Assembly: GCA_025937665.1 (NCBI GenBank)
Contig: JAICQW010000018.1
Location: forward strand, 1-17,310
DNA from: Nitrososphaeraceae archaeon
GTDB taxonomy: Archaea > Thermoproteota > Nitrososphaeria > Nitrososphaerales > Nitrososphaeraceae
Direction of reading: 5' to 3'
Length of the DNA stretch: 17,310 nt
Position numbers and translations under genes: made by a program
In this document: in pieces, positions 1-6,793 of the stretch
How positions within the stretch are numbered: the stretch's first letter is position 1
How the letters are laid out: each line of letters starts with the position of its first letter
Notes under the pieces: generated by a model
Seen by the model: the letters and a program-made list of their open reading frames with translations, nothing else
What the model was told of the DNA's origin: nothing
The model's database searches: none

Positions 1-272
1 GCGTCCTTTAAGGTATGAATATGACCTGGATGAACAATATCAAAAACCCCTCCAATCAATACAACTTTTAGTAACCCCCTTCCAATGAAAGTTAATCTGA
101 GTGGATCCGAATTTTCAACAAAGCCATTTCTTATCATATCCTTGATTTTTAGATCAAACAAATCCTCTGATATTGTAGTTCGATTTTTTAGAAATTCTAA
201 GGGTAAAATTTCTGGCTCAAGTGAAGAGATATAGATGGCAGTCAGAATAGCTTTGTCTGAAGGTTCGATCAT
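1..272 (-). CDS. Cytidylyltransferase family protein, FAD-synthase-like, N-terminal part (cut by window edge)
   Basis: The minus strand is open from an ATG at 272 to the window edge: 90 codons, 3' end missing. Residues 1-65 look like a small helical or winged-helix domain ending in an LTFIGRG segment typical of a wing strand. Then follows KVVLIGGVFDIVHPGHIHTL, the start of a nucleotidyltransferase Rossmann fold with the HxGH signature (HPGH) that binds the nucleotide phosphates. Archaeal members of this group include RibL-type FAD synthase, which adenylates FMN, but related proteins use other substrates, so the exact substrate is inferred. An AT-rich TATA-like stretch at about 283-292 fits a short-leader or leaderless start. 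It is divergent from pdxS. The family call is fairly secure, the function less so. Confidence 0.75.
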   Translation of the reverse strand, partial: MIEPSDKAILTAIYISSLEPEILPLEFLKNRTTISEDLFDLKIKDMIRNGFVENSDPLRLTFIGRGLLKVVLIGGVFDIVHPGHIHTLKD

Positions 273-364
273 GAATTTGACAATATTAAAGTAATAATGT
301 CTATTTAGTTCTATTCTCAAAATGTGATGTTCTTTTAACAAGAAACTATTAACTTACTGACATG

Positions 365-429
365 ACATGCTAGTTTGGCGTCCGATCTGCATCGGTCACA
401 GAATGCCAAATTCAACATTCATAGCATGT
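365..429. repeat. Nested three-stem inverted repeat upstream of pdxS
   Basis: Three perfect inverted repeats are nested around one centre: ACATGCTA (365-372) with TAGCATGT (422-429), TTTGGC (374-379) with GCCAAA (405-410), and CCGAT (382-386) with ATCGG (391-395) closing a CTGC loop. The helices are separated by short left-hand spacers (1 and 2 nt) and longer right-hand ones (9 and 11 nt). It could be a small structured RNA, a leader of either divergent gene, or a protein-binding site. It lies upstream of the predicted pdxS transcription start, so a pdxS riboswitch is unlikely unless transcription starts earlier. Confidence 0.55.
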
Positions 430-489
430 AAGAGTGGAATCGTAGAGTCAAAACTATGGTCAGATCCGTAATCATTTAGCAAGACTAAT

Positions 490-500
490 ATCTAAATAAT
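490..500 (+). promoter_or_regulatory. TATA box of pdxS
   Basis: The AT-rich TATCTAAATAA element is centred about 26 bases before the pdxS ATG at 522. That is the spacing expected for an archaeal TATA box driving a leaderless transcript. No Shine-Dalgarno sequence is visible before the ATG. Confidence 0.5.
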
Positions 501-521
501 GTAAACTAAGAAAAACAGTAG

Positions 522-1493
522 ATGACAATATCGCAAGTAGGTACATATCCATTGTCAAAGGGCATTAAGATTTCAACTATCAACGGCAAGCAGACAACAA
601 GCGGAACTACCTTGATAAAGCGTGGATTTGCTCATATGCAAAAACATGGTGTAATTATGGATGTAACGAATGTTGAACAAGCTCAAATAGCCGAGGACGC
701 GGGAGCAGTGGCAGTAATGGTTTTGGACAAACTTCCTTTTGATGTGCGACACGCTGGAGGGGTTGCAAGAACTGCTAGCGTAAAAGTAATTCAGGCAGTA
801 TTAGATTCAGTGAGCATTCCAATTATGGCTAAATGCAGGATTGGCCATTTCTCCGAAGCCAGTATACTCGAGGAAATAGGAGTTGACATGATCGACGAGA
901 GTGAGGTACTTAGTCCCGCTGATGAAATTAGGCATATCTGGAAGTGGAATTATACCACCCCTTTTGTGAATGGCGCGAAGAATTTGGGAGAAGCTTTACG
1001 AAGGATAGAGGAGGGTGCTGCAATGATCAGAACAAAAGGGGAGCCGGGTACGGGGGATGTTTCACAGGCAGTAACTCACATACGTATGGTTAATAATGAA
1101 ATCAGGAAATTGAAGGGAATTTATGATAATAATGATGATCAAGAACTTATCAAGATTTCAAGAGAAATACAATCCTCTCTTGAAATAGTTAAAGAAACAG
1201 GGAGGTTAGGGAGACTTCCTGTCGTAAATTTTGCTGCCGGGGGGATATCCACACCAGCAGATGCCGCTTTACTAATGAATCTTGGTTGTGACGGAATTTT
1301 CGTAGGATCAGGAATATTCAAAGCAGAAGATCCACTTGAAAGAGCAAAGGCAGTAGTTATTGCGACTACCTATCATGACGATCCCAAGACAGTTCTTGAT
1401 GCACAAAAAATGATTGATGAGAAAAAATCAATGCTCGGTCTTGATACAAAGAATTTGGATTTAAGGATGCAAGAGAGAGGACCAACAATATGA
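522..1493 (+). CDS. pdxS: Pyridoxal 5'-phosphate synthase, lyase subunit PdxS
   Basis: This is the synthase subunit of the DXP-independent vitamin B6 pathway. It makes PLP from ribose 5-phosphate, glyceraldehyde 3-phosphate and ammonia channelled from PdxT, as a cytosolic dodecamer. The 323-aa length is usual. The TIM-barrel hallmarks are all present: GVIMDV with the catalytic Asp47, IMAKCRIGH with Lys104 (Schiff base with the pentose), IRTKGEPGTG with Lys172 (second lysine), and the phosphate-binding NFAAGGIST and GIFVGSGIF segments near the C-terminus. The family usually has MAKAR; here it is MAKCR, a minor change. The ATG at 522 is supported by a TATA box about 26 bases upstream. The stop overlaps the pdxT start (ATGA), so the two are translationally coupled. 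Confidence 0.97.
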   Translation: MTISQVGTYPLSKGIKISTINGKQTTSGTTLIKRGFAHMQKHGVIMDVTNVEQAQIAEDAGAVAVMVLDKLPFDVRHAGGVARTASVKVIQAVLDSVSIPIMAKCRIGHFSEASILEEIGVDMIDESEVLSPADEIRHIWKWNYTTPFVNGAKNLGEALRRIEEGAAMIRTKGEPGTGDVSQAVTHIRMVNNEIRKLKGIYDNNDDQELIKISREIQSSLEIVKETGRLGRLPVVNFAAGGISTPADAALLMNLGCDGIFVGSGIFKAEDPLERAKAVVIATTYHDDPKTVLDAQKMIDEKKSMLGLDTKNLDLRMQERGPTI

Positions 1494-2143
1494 ATAATGA
1501 ATTACTAATTGGAGTGTTGGCTCTTCAAGGCGATGTTGAAGAAAATATCAAAGCAGCAACTTATGCTTTGGCAGAGATGAACCAGAAAGGGAAAGTAATC
1601 TCTGTTCGTTACCCTGACGAAATTATGAAAATTGATGGTTTGATTATTCCTGGGGGTGAGAGCACTGTAATGGGTTTGCTAATTGCAATAAAGCATGGAT
1701 TGTTAGATTCGATAAACAAAGTTCTCCAAAAAAGATTACCAATGATGGGAACATGTGCAGGTATGATTGTTTTGGCCAAACAGTCTTATGATAGGGTAAT
1801 CGGAAACAAGAAACAATTATTGTTAGGCGCATTAGATATTGAGATAGAGAGGAATTCATTTGGAAGACAGTATTATTCATTTGAGTCAAATCTAGAAATA
1901 TCCGGAATAGGGAACGATTTTAGAGGAATTTTTATTCGCGCACCTTCAGTAATTGCAGCAGGACCACAGGTGCAAATCTTGAGTAAATTTGAGGGAAAAA
2001 TAGTAGCTGTTCAACAGGAAAACATTATTGGAACTTCCTTTCATCCCGAATTATCTGGTGATAATAGATTGCATAAACTGTTTATTGAGTTAATAGCAAA
2101 ATGGAAGAAAGCAAATACAAATAATGCGAATTTTAAGAAATAA
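1490..2143 (+). CDS. pdxT: Pyridoxal 5'-phosphate synthase, glutaminase subunit PdxT
   Basis: This is the class I glutamine amidotransferase partner of PdxS. It hydrolyses glutamine and passes ammonia into the PdxS barrel. At 217 aa it is slightly longer than typical family members because of a short Asn/Lys-rich tail. Visible motifs are the PGGEST glycine loop (residues 54-59), GTCAGM with nucleophile Cys89, the FGRQ segment (124-127), and TSFHPEL with His185 and Glu187 completing the triad. It starts inside the pdxS stop codon (ATGA overlap at 1490-1493), as expected for equimolar expression. It ends with TAA directly against the aconitase stop on the other strand, leaving no intergenic base. 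Confidence 0.97.
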   Translation: MNNELLIGVLALQGDVEENIKAATYALAEMNQKGKVISVRYPDEIMKIDGLIIPGGESTVMGLLIAIKHGLLDSINKVLQKRLPMMGTCAGMIVLAKQSYDRVIGNKKQLLLGALDIEIERNSFGRQYYSFESNLEISGIGNDFRGIFIRAPSVIAAGPQVQILSKFEGKIVAVQQENIIGTSFHPELSGDNRLHKLFIELIAKWKKANTNNANFKK

Positions 2144-4435
2144 TTATTTCATGCGCATTAAATTAAGTGCAGAACCAGCTTTGAACCACTTTATTTGTGA
2201 TGAATTATACGAATGCATTAGCGTGATTTCTTCATCGTTAGCGTTACTATGATGAATAACGCCTTTAAGATATTTGCCCTCTTTAAAATTCTGAAGGTCC
2301 AAAATGCTTATTCTGTCATCCTCTAATATCCTTTCATAGTCTCCTGGGTTGCCGAATGTGAGGGCTAATACTCCTTGCTTTTTCAAATTGGTTTCATGTA
2401 TCCTTGCAAAGCTTTTTGCTATCACCGCACAACAGCCCAAATAACGTGGTGTCATTGCAGCATGTTCTCGACTGCTACCTTCTCCGTAGTTATTATCGCC
2501 CATTATTATCCATCTCATACCCCTAGCCTTATATTCGCGTGCAATATGGGCCAACAACTCTATTTTTTGGTTTATAGCGTTCTTACCTTTTCCAACTTGA
2601 TCTTGATGAAAGGAATTAACTGCACCAAGTAGAAGGTTATCGCTTATCTTATCTAAATGACCCCTGTACATCAACCAAGGTCCAGCAGGTGAAATATGAT
2701 CGGTAGTACACTTTCCATTAATCTTAACTAGAATCGGTGTGTCTTCAAAATCCTTGCCGTCCCATCGAGAAAATGGTTCAAGTTTTTGCAACCTGGAACT
2801 ATTTGGGTCTATTACTACATCTACAGCTTGATATTCGTGTGTTGGAGGAATGTAAACGTCTTGATTGTACACAAATCCATTTGATGGGATTTCTGGCGCA
2901 ATATTGGGCGGCACTAGTTTAAATTTAGTACCGTCCATCGCTGTGAGCTCATCTGTTAATGGATTGAATGAAAGTCTGCCTCCTAAGGCTAATGCTATTA
3001 CCAACTCAGGACTTCCAATAAAATTCATTGTTTCCCTACTACCATCATTACGACCTGGAAAATTTCTATTATAAGATGTTACAATGGTATTGGGTATTCC
3101 TTTCTTAAGTTCCGATCTATTCCACTGTCCAATGCATGGACCACATGCGTTTGCCAGTACGTTTGCTCCAATATCTTTTAGTGCATTCATTTGTCCATCC
3201 CTCTCAATAGTACCACGAATCATTTCCGATCCTGGAGTAACCTGGAGAGGAACTTTTACTTTAACACCCTTTGATTTGGCTTGGGCAGCAATATCTGATG
3301 CTCTTGACATATCTTCGTATGATGAATTTGTACAACTCCCAATCAATGCAACAGAAATTGTATCCAAATAACTATTCCTTTTGACGTCCTTTGCCATTTT
3401 GGATATGGGTCTTGCTAGGTCCGGTGTATGGGGGCCCACTATGTATGGCTCAAGGCTAGATAGGTCTATTTCAATCAATTGATCAAAATAATCGAGTGCC
3501 TTTTCTCGGTTTTTTAAGATCTCTTCTTCTACCTCTTTATCGATTGTAAAAAAGTCTCTATGTTTGTTTGCTAGTTCCGCAATGCCTTCGCGTCTCGTTG
3601 CCCGAAGATAAGTTTCCATTTTTTCATCATAGGAAAATAGGGAGCAAGTTGCCCCGATTTCTGCACCCATATTGGTAATGGTCGCCTTTCCAGTACAGCT
3701 GATGGTCCTTGCACCAGGACCAAAATATTCTATGATTGCATTTGTTCCTCCATAAACAGTAAGTTTGGATGCCACGTAAAGAATAATGTCCTTTGGTGAC
3801 GCCCATCCATTTAGTTTACCAGTTAGGAATACTCCTATGCGTTTTGGGTAAAGGATCTCCCATGACATTCCTGTCATTACTTCGGCAGCATCCAGTCCGC
3901 CAACTCCTATTGCAATCATCCCAAGTCCACCAGCATTAGGTGTATGCGAATCAGTACCTATCAGCAATCCTCCTGGAAAAGCATAATTTTCAAGTACAAC
4001 TTGGTGAATTATACCGGAACCTGGTTTCCAGAATCCAATTCCATATTTTCTTGAAGCTGATTCAAGAAACTTGTATACTTCATTGTTTTCATAAAGAGCT
4101 AACTTGGTGTCTGACTCGCTACCAGTTCTTGCCTGAATAAGATGATCGCAATGAACTGTAGTCGGAACGACCACGCTATTGAGACCTGATTGCATAAATT
4201 GCAGTAATGTCATTTGACCTGTCACGTCCTGCAATGCAACTCTGTCTGGATCAAGAAAAACGTAATCTAGTCCTGATCTGATTTCTTTACTTATATCTGA
4301 AGCATGAATGTGACCAACAAGAATTTTTTCCGATGCGGTGAGACCCCTGCCCAGGATTTTTTGATACTTGATACTCTTGTCTTTTAGCTTCGCGTAAGTT
4401 GTAGAAATTATGTCCAGAGATCCACCTGACTCCAT
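2144..4435 (-). CDS. acn: Aconitate hydratase (aconitase)
   Basis: Aconitase interconverts citrate and isocitrate with a [4Fe-4S] cluster. In thaumarchaea it feeds the (often incomplete) TCA reactions that supply 2-oxoglutarate. The 763-aa length resembles the mitochondrial-type enzyme. The large domain carries GTDSHTPNAGGLGMIAIGVG (160-179) and the three cluster cysteines Cys368 (IGSCTNSS), Cys431 and Cys434 (ACGPCIGQW). The C-terminal swivel domain starts after about residue 560 and holds GDNNYGEGSSREHAA (646-660) with the substrate-binding Ser/Arg pair. An ATTAAATATG-like TATA element at about 4457-4467, some 26 bases ahead of the ATG, suggests a leaderless transcript. It is convergent and flush with pdxT. 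Confidence 0.97.
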   Translation of the reverse strand: MESGGSLDIISTTYAKLKDKSIKYQKILGRGLTASEKILVGHIHASDISKEIRSGLDYVFLDPDRVALQDVTGQMTLLQFMQSGLNSVVVPTTVHCDHLIQARTGSESDTKLALYENNEVYKFLESASRKYGIGFWKPGSGIIHQVVLENYAFPGGLLIGTDSHTPNAGGLGMIAIGVGGLDAAEVMTGMSWEILYPKRIGVFLTGKLNGWASPKDIILYVASKLTVYGGTNAIIEYFGPGARTISCTGKATITNMGAEIGATCSLFSYDEKMETYLRATRREGIAELANKHRDFFTIDKEVEEEILKNREKALDYFDQLIEIDLSSLEPYIVGPHTPDLARPISKMAKDVKRNSYLDTISVALIGSCTNSSYEDMSRASDIAAQAKSKGVKVKVPLQVTPGSEMIRGTIERDGQMNALKDIGANVLANACGPCIGQWNRSELKKGIPNTIVTSYNRNFPGRNDGSRETMNFIGSPELVIALALGGRLSFNPLTDELTAMDGTKFKLVPPNIAPEIPSNGFVYNQDVYIPPTHEYQAVDVVIDPNSSRLQKLEPFSRWDGKDFEDTPILVKINGKCTTDHISPAGPWLMYRGHLDKISDNLLLGAVNSFHQDQVGKGKNAINQKIELLAHIAREYKARGMRWIIMGDNNYGEGSSREHAAMTPRYLGCCAVIAKSFARIHETNLKKQGVLALTFGNPGDYERILEDDRISILDLQNFKEGKYLKGVIHHSNANDEEITLMHSYNSSQIKWFKAGSALNLMRMK

Positions 4436-4740
4436 ATACTAGTGATACTTTATTTCATATTTAATTATTCATAATTACTTCTTGAAAAGGTAGTAGTTGA
4501 AGAGATGACATACAACTTTTTCTTCGTGTTGAAATTATAACTCCGTTAACTATGTGATAACAATCATTGTGTGATAGCCTATCAATAATTATGGTTAATA
4601 ACATCACATGGATGTTCTGTTTATGGATATCAACAATATTAATTACTCGATTAATTAATATAGGTTTATTCGATTTGAAGGAAGACTAATCGACAAGAAA
4701 CAAAATTAATTCATCAAAAACTAAGATATTGATATTTGAA
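4436..4740. other. AT-rich spacer between aconitase and tRNA-Leu
   Basis: No open frame with coding character was seen in this 305-base stretch. It holds the minus-strand aconitase promoter near 4457-4467. On the minus strand just past the tRNA there is an oligo-T run (AAAAA on the plus strand at 4716-4720) that may terminate tRNA transcription. The middle contains partially repeated TGTGATA words without a clear repeat structure. Confidence 0.4.
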
Positions 4741-4785
4741 TGCGGGAGGTGGGATTTGAACCCACGAACCCCTGAAGGACAGGAT

Positions 4786-4801
4786 CCCCAATTTATAAGA
4801 T
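4786..4801 (-). other. Canonical tRNA intron (after position 37) of tRNA-Leu
   Basis: These 16 nt separate the anticodon loop CTTAAG from the 3' half ATCCTG. Their removal restores a 7-nt loop closed by the perfect CAGGA/TCCTG stem. The central helix of the expected bulge-helix-bulge is imperfect: CTTA against TTGG, with one G-U pair and one mismatch. Because flanking bases repeat, the boundaries may shift by one base. Confidence 0.75.
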
Positions 4802-4815
4802 CTTAAGTCCTGCGT

Positions 4816-4830
4816 TTCCAAATCTTAGTT
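4816..4830 (-). other. Predicted noncanonical D-arm intron of tRNA-Leu
   Basis: Without removal of these 15 nt the D-stem cannot form. With removal the D-stem is GTA/TAC followed by G26 and the anticodon stem. A splicing-type fold is visible: CCAA in the 5' exon pairs with TTGG near the intron end, giving 4 bp flanked by the 3-nt bulges AT|A and AA|A, and the cuts fall exactly at the predicted sites. This is a bulge-helix-loop type substrate for the archaeal splicing endonuclease. Confidence 0.65.
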
Positions 4831-5032
4831 ATTTGGCCAGGCTCTACAACCCCCGCGTGAACCAATCAGATTTGATAAGGAGATGGTAATTAAACGTTTT
4901 AGATAACGGTCATGCGATTGGAATTCTAATCTTTTAGAAGAGAAATCGACGTATGAGGAAAAAGTCAAACTGAAGGTCTTAATACAATAGAAACCGAATT
5001 CTTGTCTGCTGAACAAAAAACTATTTTCTTGA

Positions 5033-5179
5033 CTATACTGCCATAATCCCTAGGCATATTTTACATCCCGGACATGAGTACACAGCGTAATGAAACTGGT
5101 TTCCTGTGTTTTCTTGACCGATGTGGAATTCCATCTCCGGATTGGAAATCTCTTTTTTACATTCAGGACACTTGACCAT
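5033..5179 (-). CDS. Zinc-ribbon miniprotein (48 aa)
   Basis: An ATG at 5179 opens a 48-aa frame ending in TAG at 5033. It encodes two Cys pairs, CPEC (Cys4, Cys7) and CPGCKIC (Cys36, Cys39, extra Cys42), spaced as in a one-zinc ribbon. No other domain is present. The protein is probably cytosolic and its partner is unknown. A T-rich TATA-like element about 26 bases upstream (around 5205-5212) fits a nearly leaderless start. The Cys spacing makes it convincing as a gene in spite of its size. No specific function can be assigned. Confidence 0.7.
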   Translation of the reverse strand: MVKCPECKKEISNPEMEFHIGQENTGNQFHYAVYSCPGCKICLGIMAV

Positions 5180-5331
5180 GTTAATAAATAGATTCTATTG
5201 CTAAAAAATCTAATGGTACACGAATAGAATTCTAGAATTTCTAATACTATTTTTACAGCATCAACAGATTATTGATTTCATGATTCTAGCGATTTTATTA
5301 CTTGTTTTTCAAGGTACATACAATATAAAAC

Positions 5332-5592
5332 CTACATTTGTTGAGCATATGATTTAGATTTAGATTTTGGTTTTGGCTTTTTAGTCTTCTTTACACCGGC
5401 ACTTACCTTATCTTTTACGTCCACTTTTTGGGTCTGTTTTAATCCTTTTTGCTTATGACCGCAAATATCGCATTCATAATCCCTAATGCCAGTTTCTCTA
5501 AATTGGTCCTTTGGTTCTGTGCTAACTCTAGTCGTTACCAAAGGATATAGATGACCCATTTTGCATTTAGGACATAACTCTAATCCGGACAC
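5332..5592 (-). CDS. Zinc-ribbon protein with Lys-rich tail (86 aa)
   Basis: The start is a GTG at 5592; a TTTAATATTTAATA TATA element at about 5615-5630 places a leaderless transcript start at or near it. CPKC (Cys7, Cys10) and CDIC (Cys41, Cys44) form a zinc ribbon of about 45 residues. Residues 56-82 are a low-complexity basic tail (VKKTKKPKPKSKSKS) that could bind nucleic acid. The architecture resembles small DNA/RNA-associated zinc-ribbon proteins of thaumarchaea; the exact role is unknown. Its last codons (QQM-stop) lie in a block that recurs in front of tRNA-Thr at 16950-16994. Confidence 0.8.
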   Translation of the reverse strand: MSGLELCPKCKMGHLYPLVTTRVSTEPKDQFRETGIRDYECDICGHKQKGLKQTQKVDVKDKVSAGVKKTKKPKPKSKSKSYAQQM

Positions 5593-5708
5593 AGAATTAT
5601 TAAACGTGAGGTTGGTATTAAATATTAAACAAAACTTTTTCTCCGTTGAACAATTCTTTTTATTTAATATAATACATAAAGTTTGTCGGTGTAGGAGGTA
5701 TATAGAAA

Positions 5709-5837
5709 ACGAGCATTAAAAAAAAGGTATTGTTAATAGTAATAGCCTTTTTCACAATAATTGGAATTCTTTTCGCCGTTCTAATGGGTACGTATTATTA
5801 CATAAGTCATAGAATGCAGAAAGAAATTGGCGAATGA
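5709..5837 (+). CDS. Possible single-pass membrane peptide (about 40 aa, non-ATG start)
   Basis: One frame reads IKKKVLLIVIAFFTIIGILF, then a short hydrophobic stretch and YYYISHRMQKEIGE, ending in TGA. That is a positively charged start, one transmembrane helix and an amphipathic tail, a coherent small membrane protein. A TATA element (TTTAATATAATAC, 5652-5664) and a strong AGGAGG (5693-5698) precede it. No ATG, GTG or TTG lies between the AGGAGG and the reading frame: an in-frame TAG at 5703 leaves only ACG 5709, ATT 5715 or an internal TTG 5730. Either a non-standard start is used, or an error or mutation has hit the start or the following A8 tract. GATAG...CTATC near 5851-5872 may be a terminator hairpin. 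Confidence 0.4.
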   Translation, partial: TSIKKKVLLIVIAFFTIIGILFAVLMGTYYYISHRMQKEIGE

Positions 5838-5985
5838 TATCTAGGTCGGATAGCCCAAATCTTTCTATCGAGAGAAAAATGTAAGTTATTGATTTAACTA
5901 CTTGCCATGTTTCATTGTAAGTGGCCCATCAGGTTATTGTTTCTTCTTCAGAGACTTTAAAGTTAATTTTTTATTAGGTTTCCTA

Positions 5986-6186
5986 CTATCTTCTTTCAAT
6001 ATGGCATGGACTTTCTGCGATATCATCATGCTTTTGAACCTGTTTACATTTTTTTTCAGTTTCAAAACAAGGATGACCTTCGCCGACTTTATCGTAACAG
6101 AAAAGTTTCACCGCATTCACAAAACCGATAATGGTTGCTGAGGACAGGAATACAGAGGCTATTAGTGATAAGCCAAGTAAGAACAT
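5986..6186 (-). CDS. Small secreted Cys-rich protein (66 aa)
   Basis: The N-terminus (residues 1-25) is one hydrophobic stretch ending in VNA, a plausible signal peptide cleaved after Ala25, or a membrane anchor. The remaining 40 residues contain four cysteines (30, 40, 47, 61) in a pattern like CYD...CFETEKKCKQVQ...C that I associate with short exported thaumarchaeal proteins; two disulfides are likely outside the cell. No enzymatic motif is seen. The ATG at 6186 has an AATATTATT element about 30 bases upstream. The longest frame on the opposite strand has no such pattern and is treated as a shadow. Confidence 0.65.
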   Translation of the reverse strand: MFLLGLSLIASVFLSSATIIGFVNAVKLFCYDKVGEGHPCFETEKKCKQVQKHDDIAESPCHIERR

Positions 6187-6280
6187 ATTATATTCTGCAC
6201 TTTATCGGTTAATAATATTCAAGAACTCCCTCCCCACGACAACCCTTTTATTTTAAATCATCATTAGCAGAATTAATGAT

Positions 6281-6595
6281 ATGAGTGTAGATCAGATATT
6301 ACAGCAAGAGATTAAAGATTCTGAACTTAGTCTTTCTCGTACACATGAAGAATCGGTCCACAAAAGAGATCTTAAAAAAAGGATTGAATTAATAAATTGG
6401 GTTCTTCAAAATATGAAAAATCCTAACGTGGAAATTTGTAGTTTAATTGAATACAGGATGAAAGAAACTATACAGGAAATAAAGAAGAAAGATTCTATAT
6501 TTGAATCTGATATTTTGGATAGCGAGTTACGAATTTTAGATTGGATATTCTATCAAGTGTGTAAAGATCAACAAAAAAAATTGGCCACACTGTGA
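6281..6595 (+). CDS. Hypothetical helical protein (104 aa)
   Basis: I do not recognise this protein. It is highly charged and predicted to be helical throughout, with two similar halves: each has a charged helix followed by a conserved-looking ILDW/LINW element (INWVLQNM near residue 38 and ILDWIFYQVC near 87). It has only two cysteines and no signal peptide or transmembrane segment, so it is probably cytosolic. A clear promoter (CTTTTATTTTAAAT, about 6244-6257) sits about 28 bases before the ATG, supporting both the gene and its start. Neighbours are unrelated small genes. Confidence 0.7.
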   Translation: MSVDQILQQEIKDSELSLSRTHEESVHKRDLKKRIELINWVLQNMKNPNVEICSLIEYRMKETIQEIKKKDSIFESDILDSELRILDWIFYQVCKDQQKKLATL

Positions 6596-6613
6596 TTACA
6601 TCGGATCAAGTAA

Positions 6614-6742
6614 TTATCTTGCGCTGAAATCCGGACATCTACATTTTAGACATGGATATTTTATTTCCGTTCCTAACAAATGCGGATGGTCCTGCCTATC
6701 ATGACCGCAAACGCACAAGTCAGTACTCGATTCCACAAGCAT
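6614..6742 (-). CDS. Zinc-binding CxCGH miniprotein (42 aa)
   Basis: A 42-aa frame runs from ATG 6742 to TAA 6614. It reads CVCGHDRQDHPH (Cys10, Cys12, His14, His19, His21) and then CLKCRCPDF (Cys31, Cys34, Cys36). The CxCGHxxxxH...CxxCxC arrangement matches small thaumarchaeal zinc-binding proteins as I know them. It converges with the 6281-6595 gene and lies 51 bases beyond the stop of the RTX gene on the same strand. No function is known; the Cys/His density argues against a chance frame. Confidence 0.65.
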   Translation of the reverse strand: MLVESSTDLCVCGHDRQDHPHLLGTEIKYPCLKCRCPDFSAR

Positions 6743-6793
6743 CTAAACACAAAATAATTTATTATCTTATCCGTCCCAGGAGTTGTTAAGAGG

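Larger units (their letters stand above)
4741..4856 (-). tRNA. tRNA-Leu(UAA) precursor with two predicted introns
   Basis: Read on the minus strand, the acceptor stem is GCGGGGG/CTCCCGC with discriminator A, the T-arm is GTGGG-TTCAAAT-CCCAC, and the anticodon stem is CAGGA/TCCTG. The anticodon TAA is at 4803-4805. The 116-nt precursor is too long for leucine. Removing 16 nt after position 37 (4786-4801) and 15 nt from the D-arm (4816-4830) leaves 85 nt with a proper D-stem (GTA/TAC), a CTTAAGA anticodon loop and a class II variable arm. No 3' CCA is encoded. A TATA-like TTTAATTA lies upstream at about 4890-4897. Leucine identity is secure from the anticodon and long variable arm; the second intron is inferred from folding. 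Confidence 0.9.

Noticed and set aside
324..360. Possible C/D box guide RNA (TGATG ... CTGA)
   Set aside because: Box C is imperfect and no internal D'/C' pair is present; the words are short enough to be chance.
5902..6141. Plus-strand frame of 79 codons
   Set aside because: It overlaps the secreted Cys-rich gene on the other strand; its apparent hydrophobicity is a mirror of that gene and it has no promoter.
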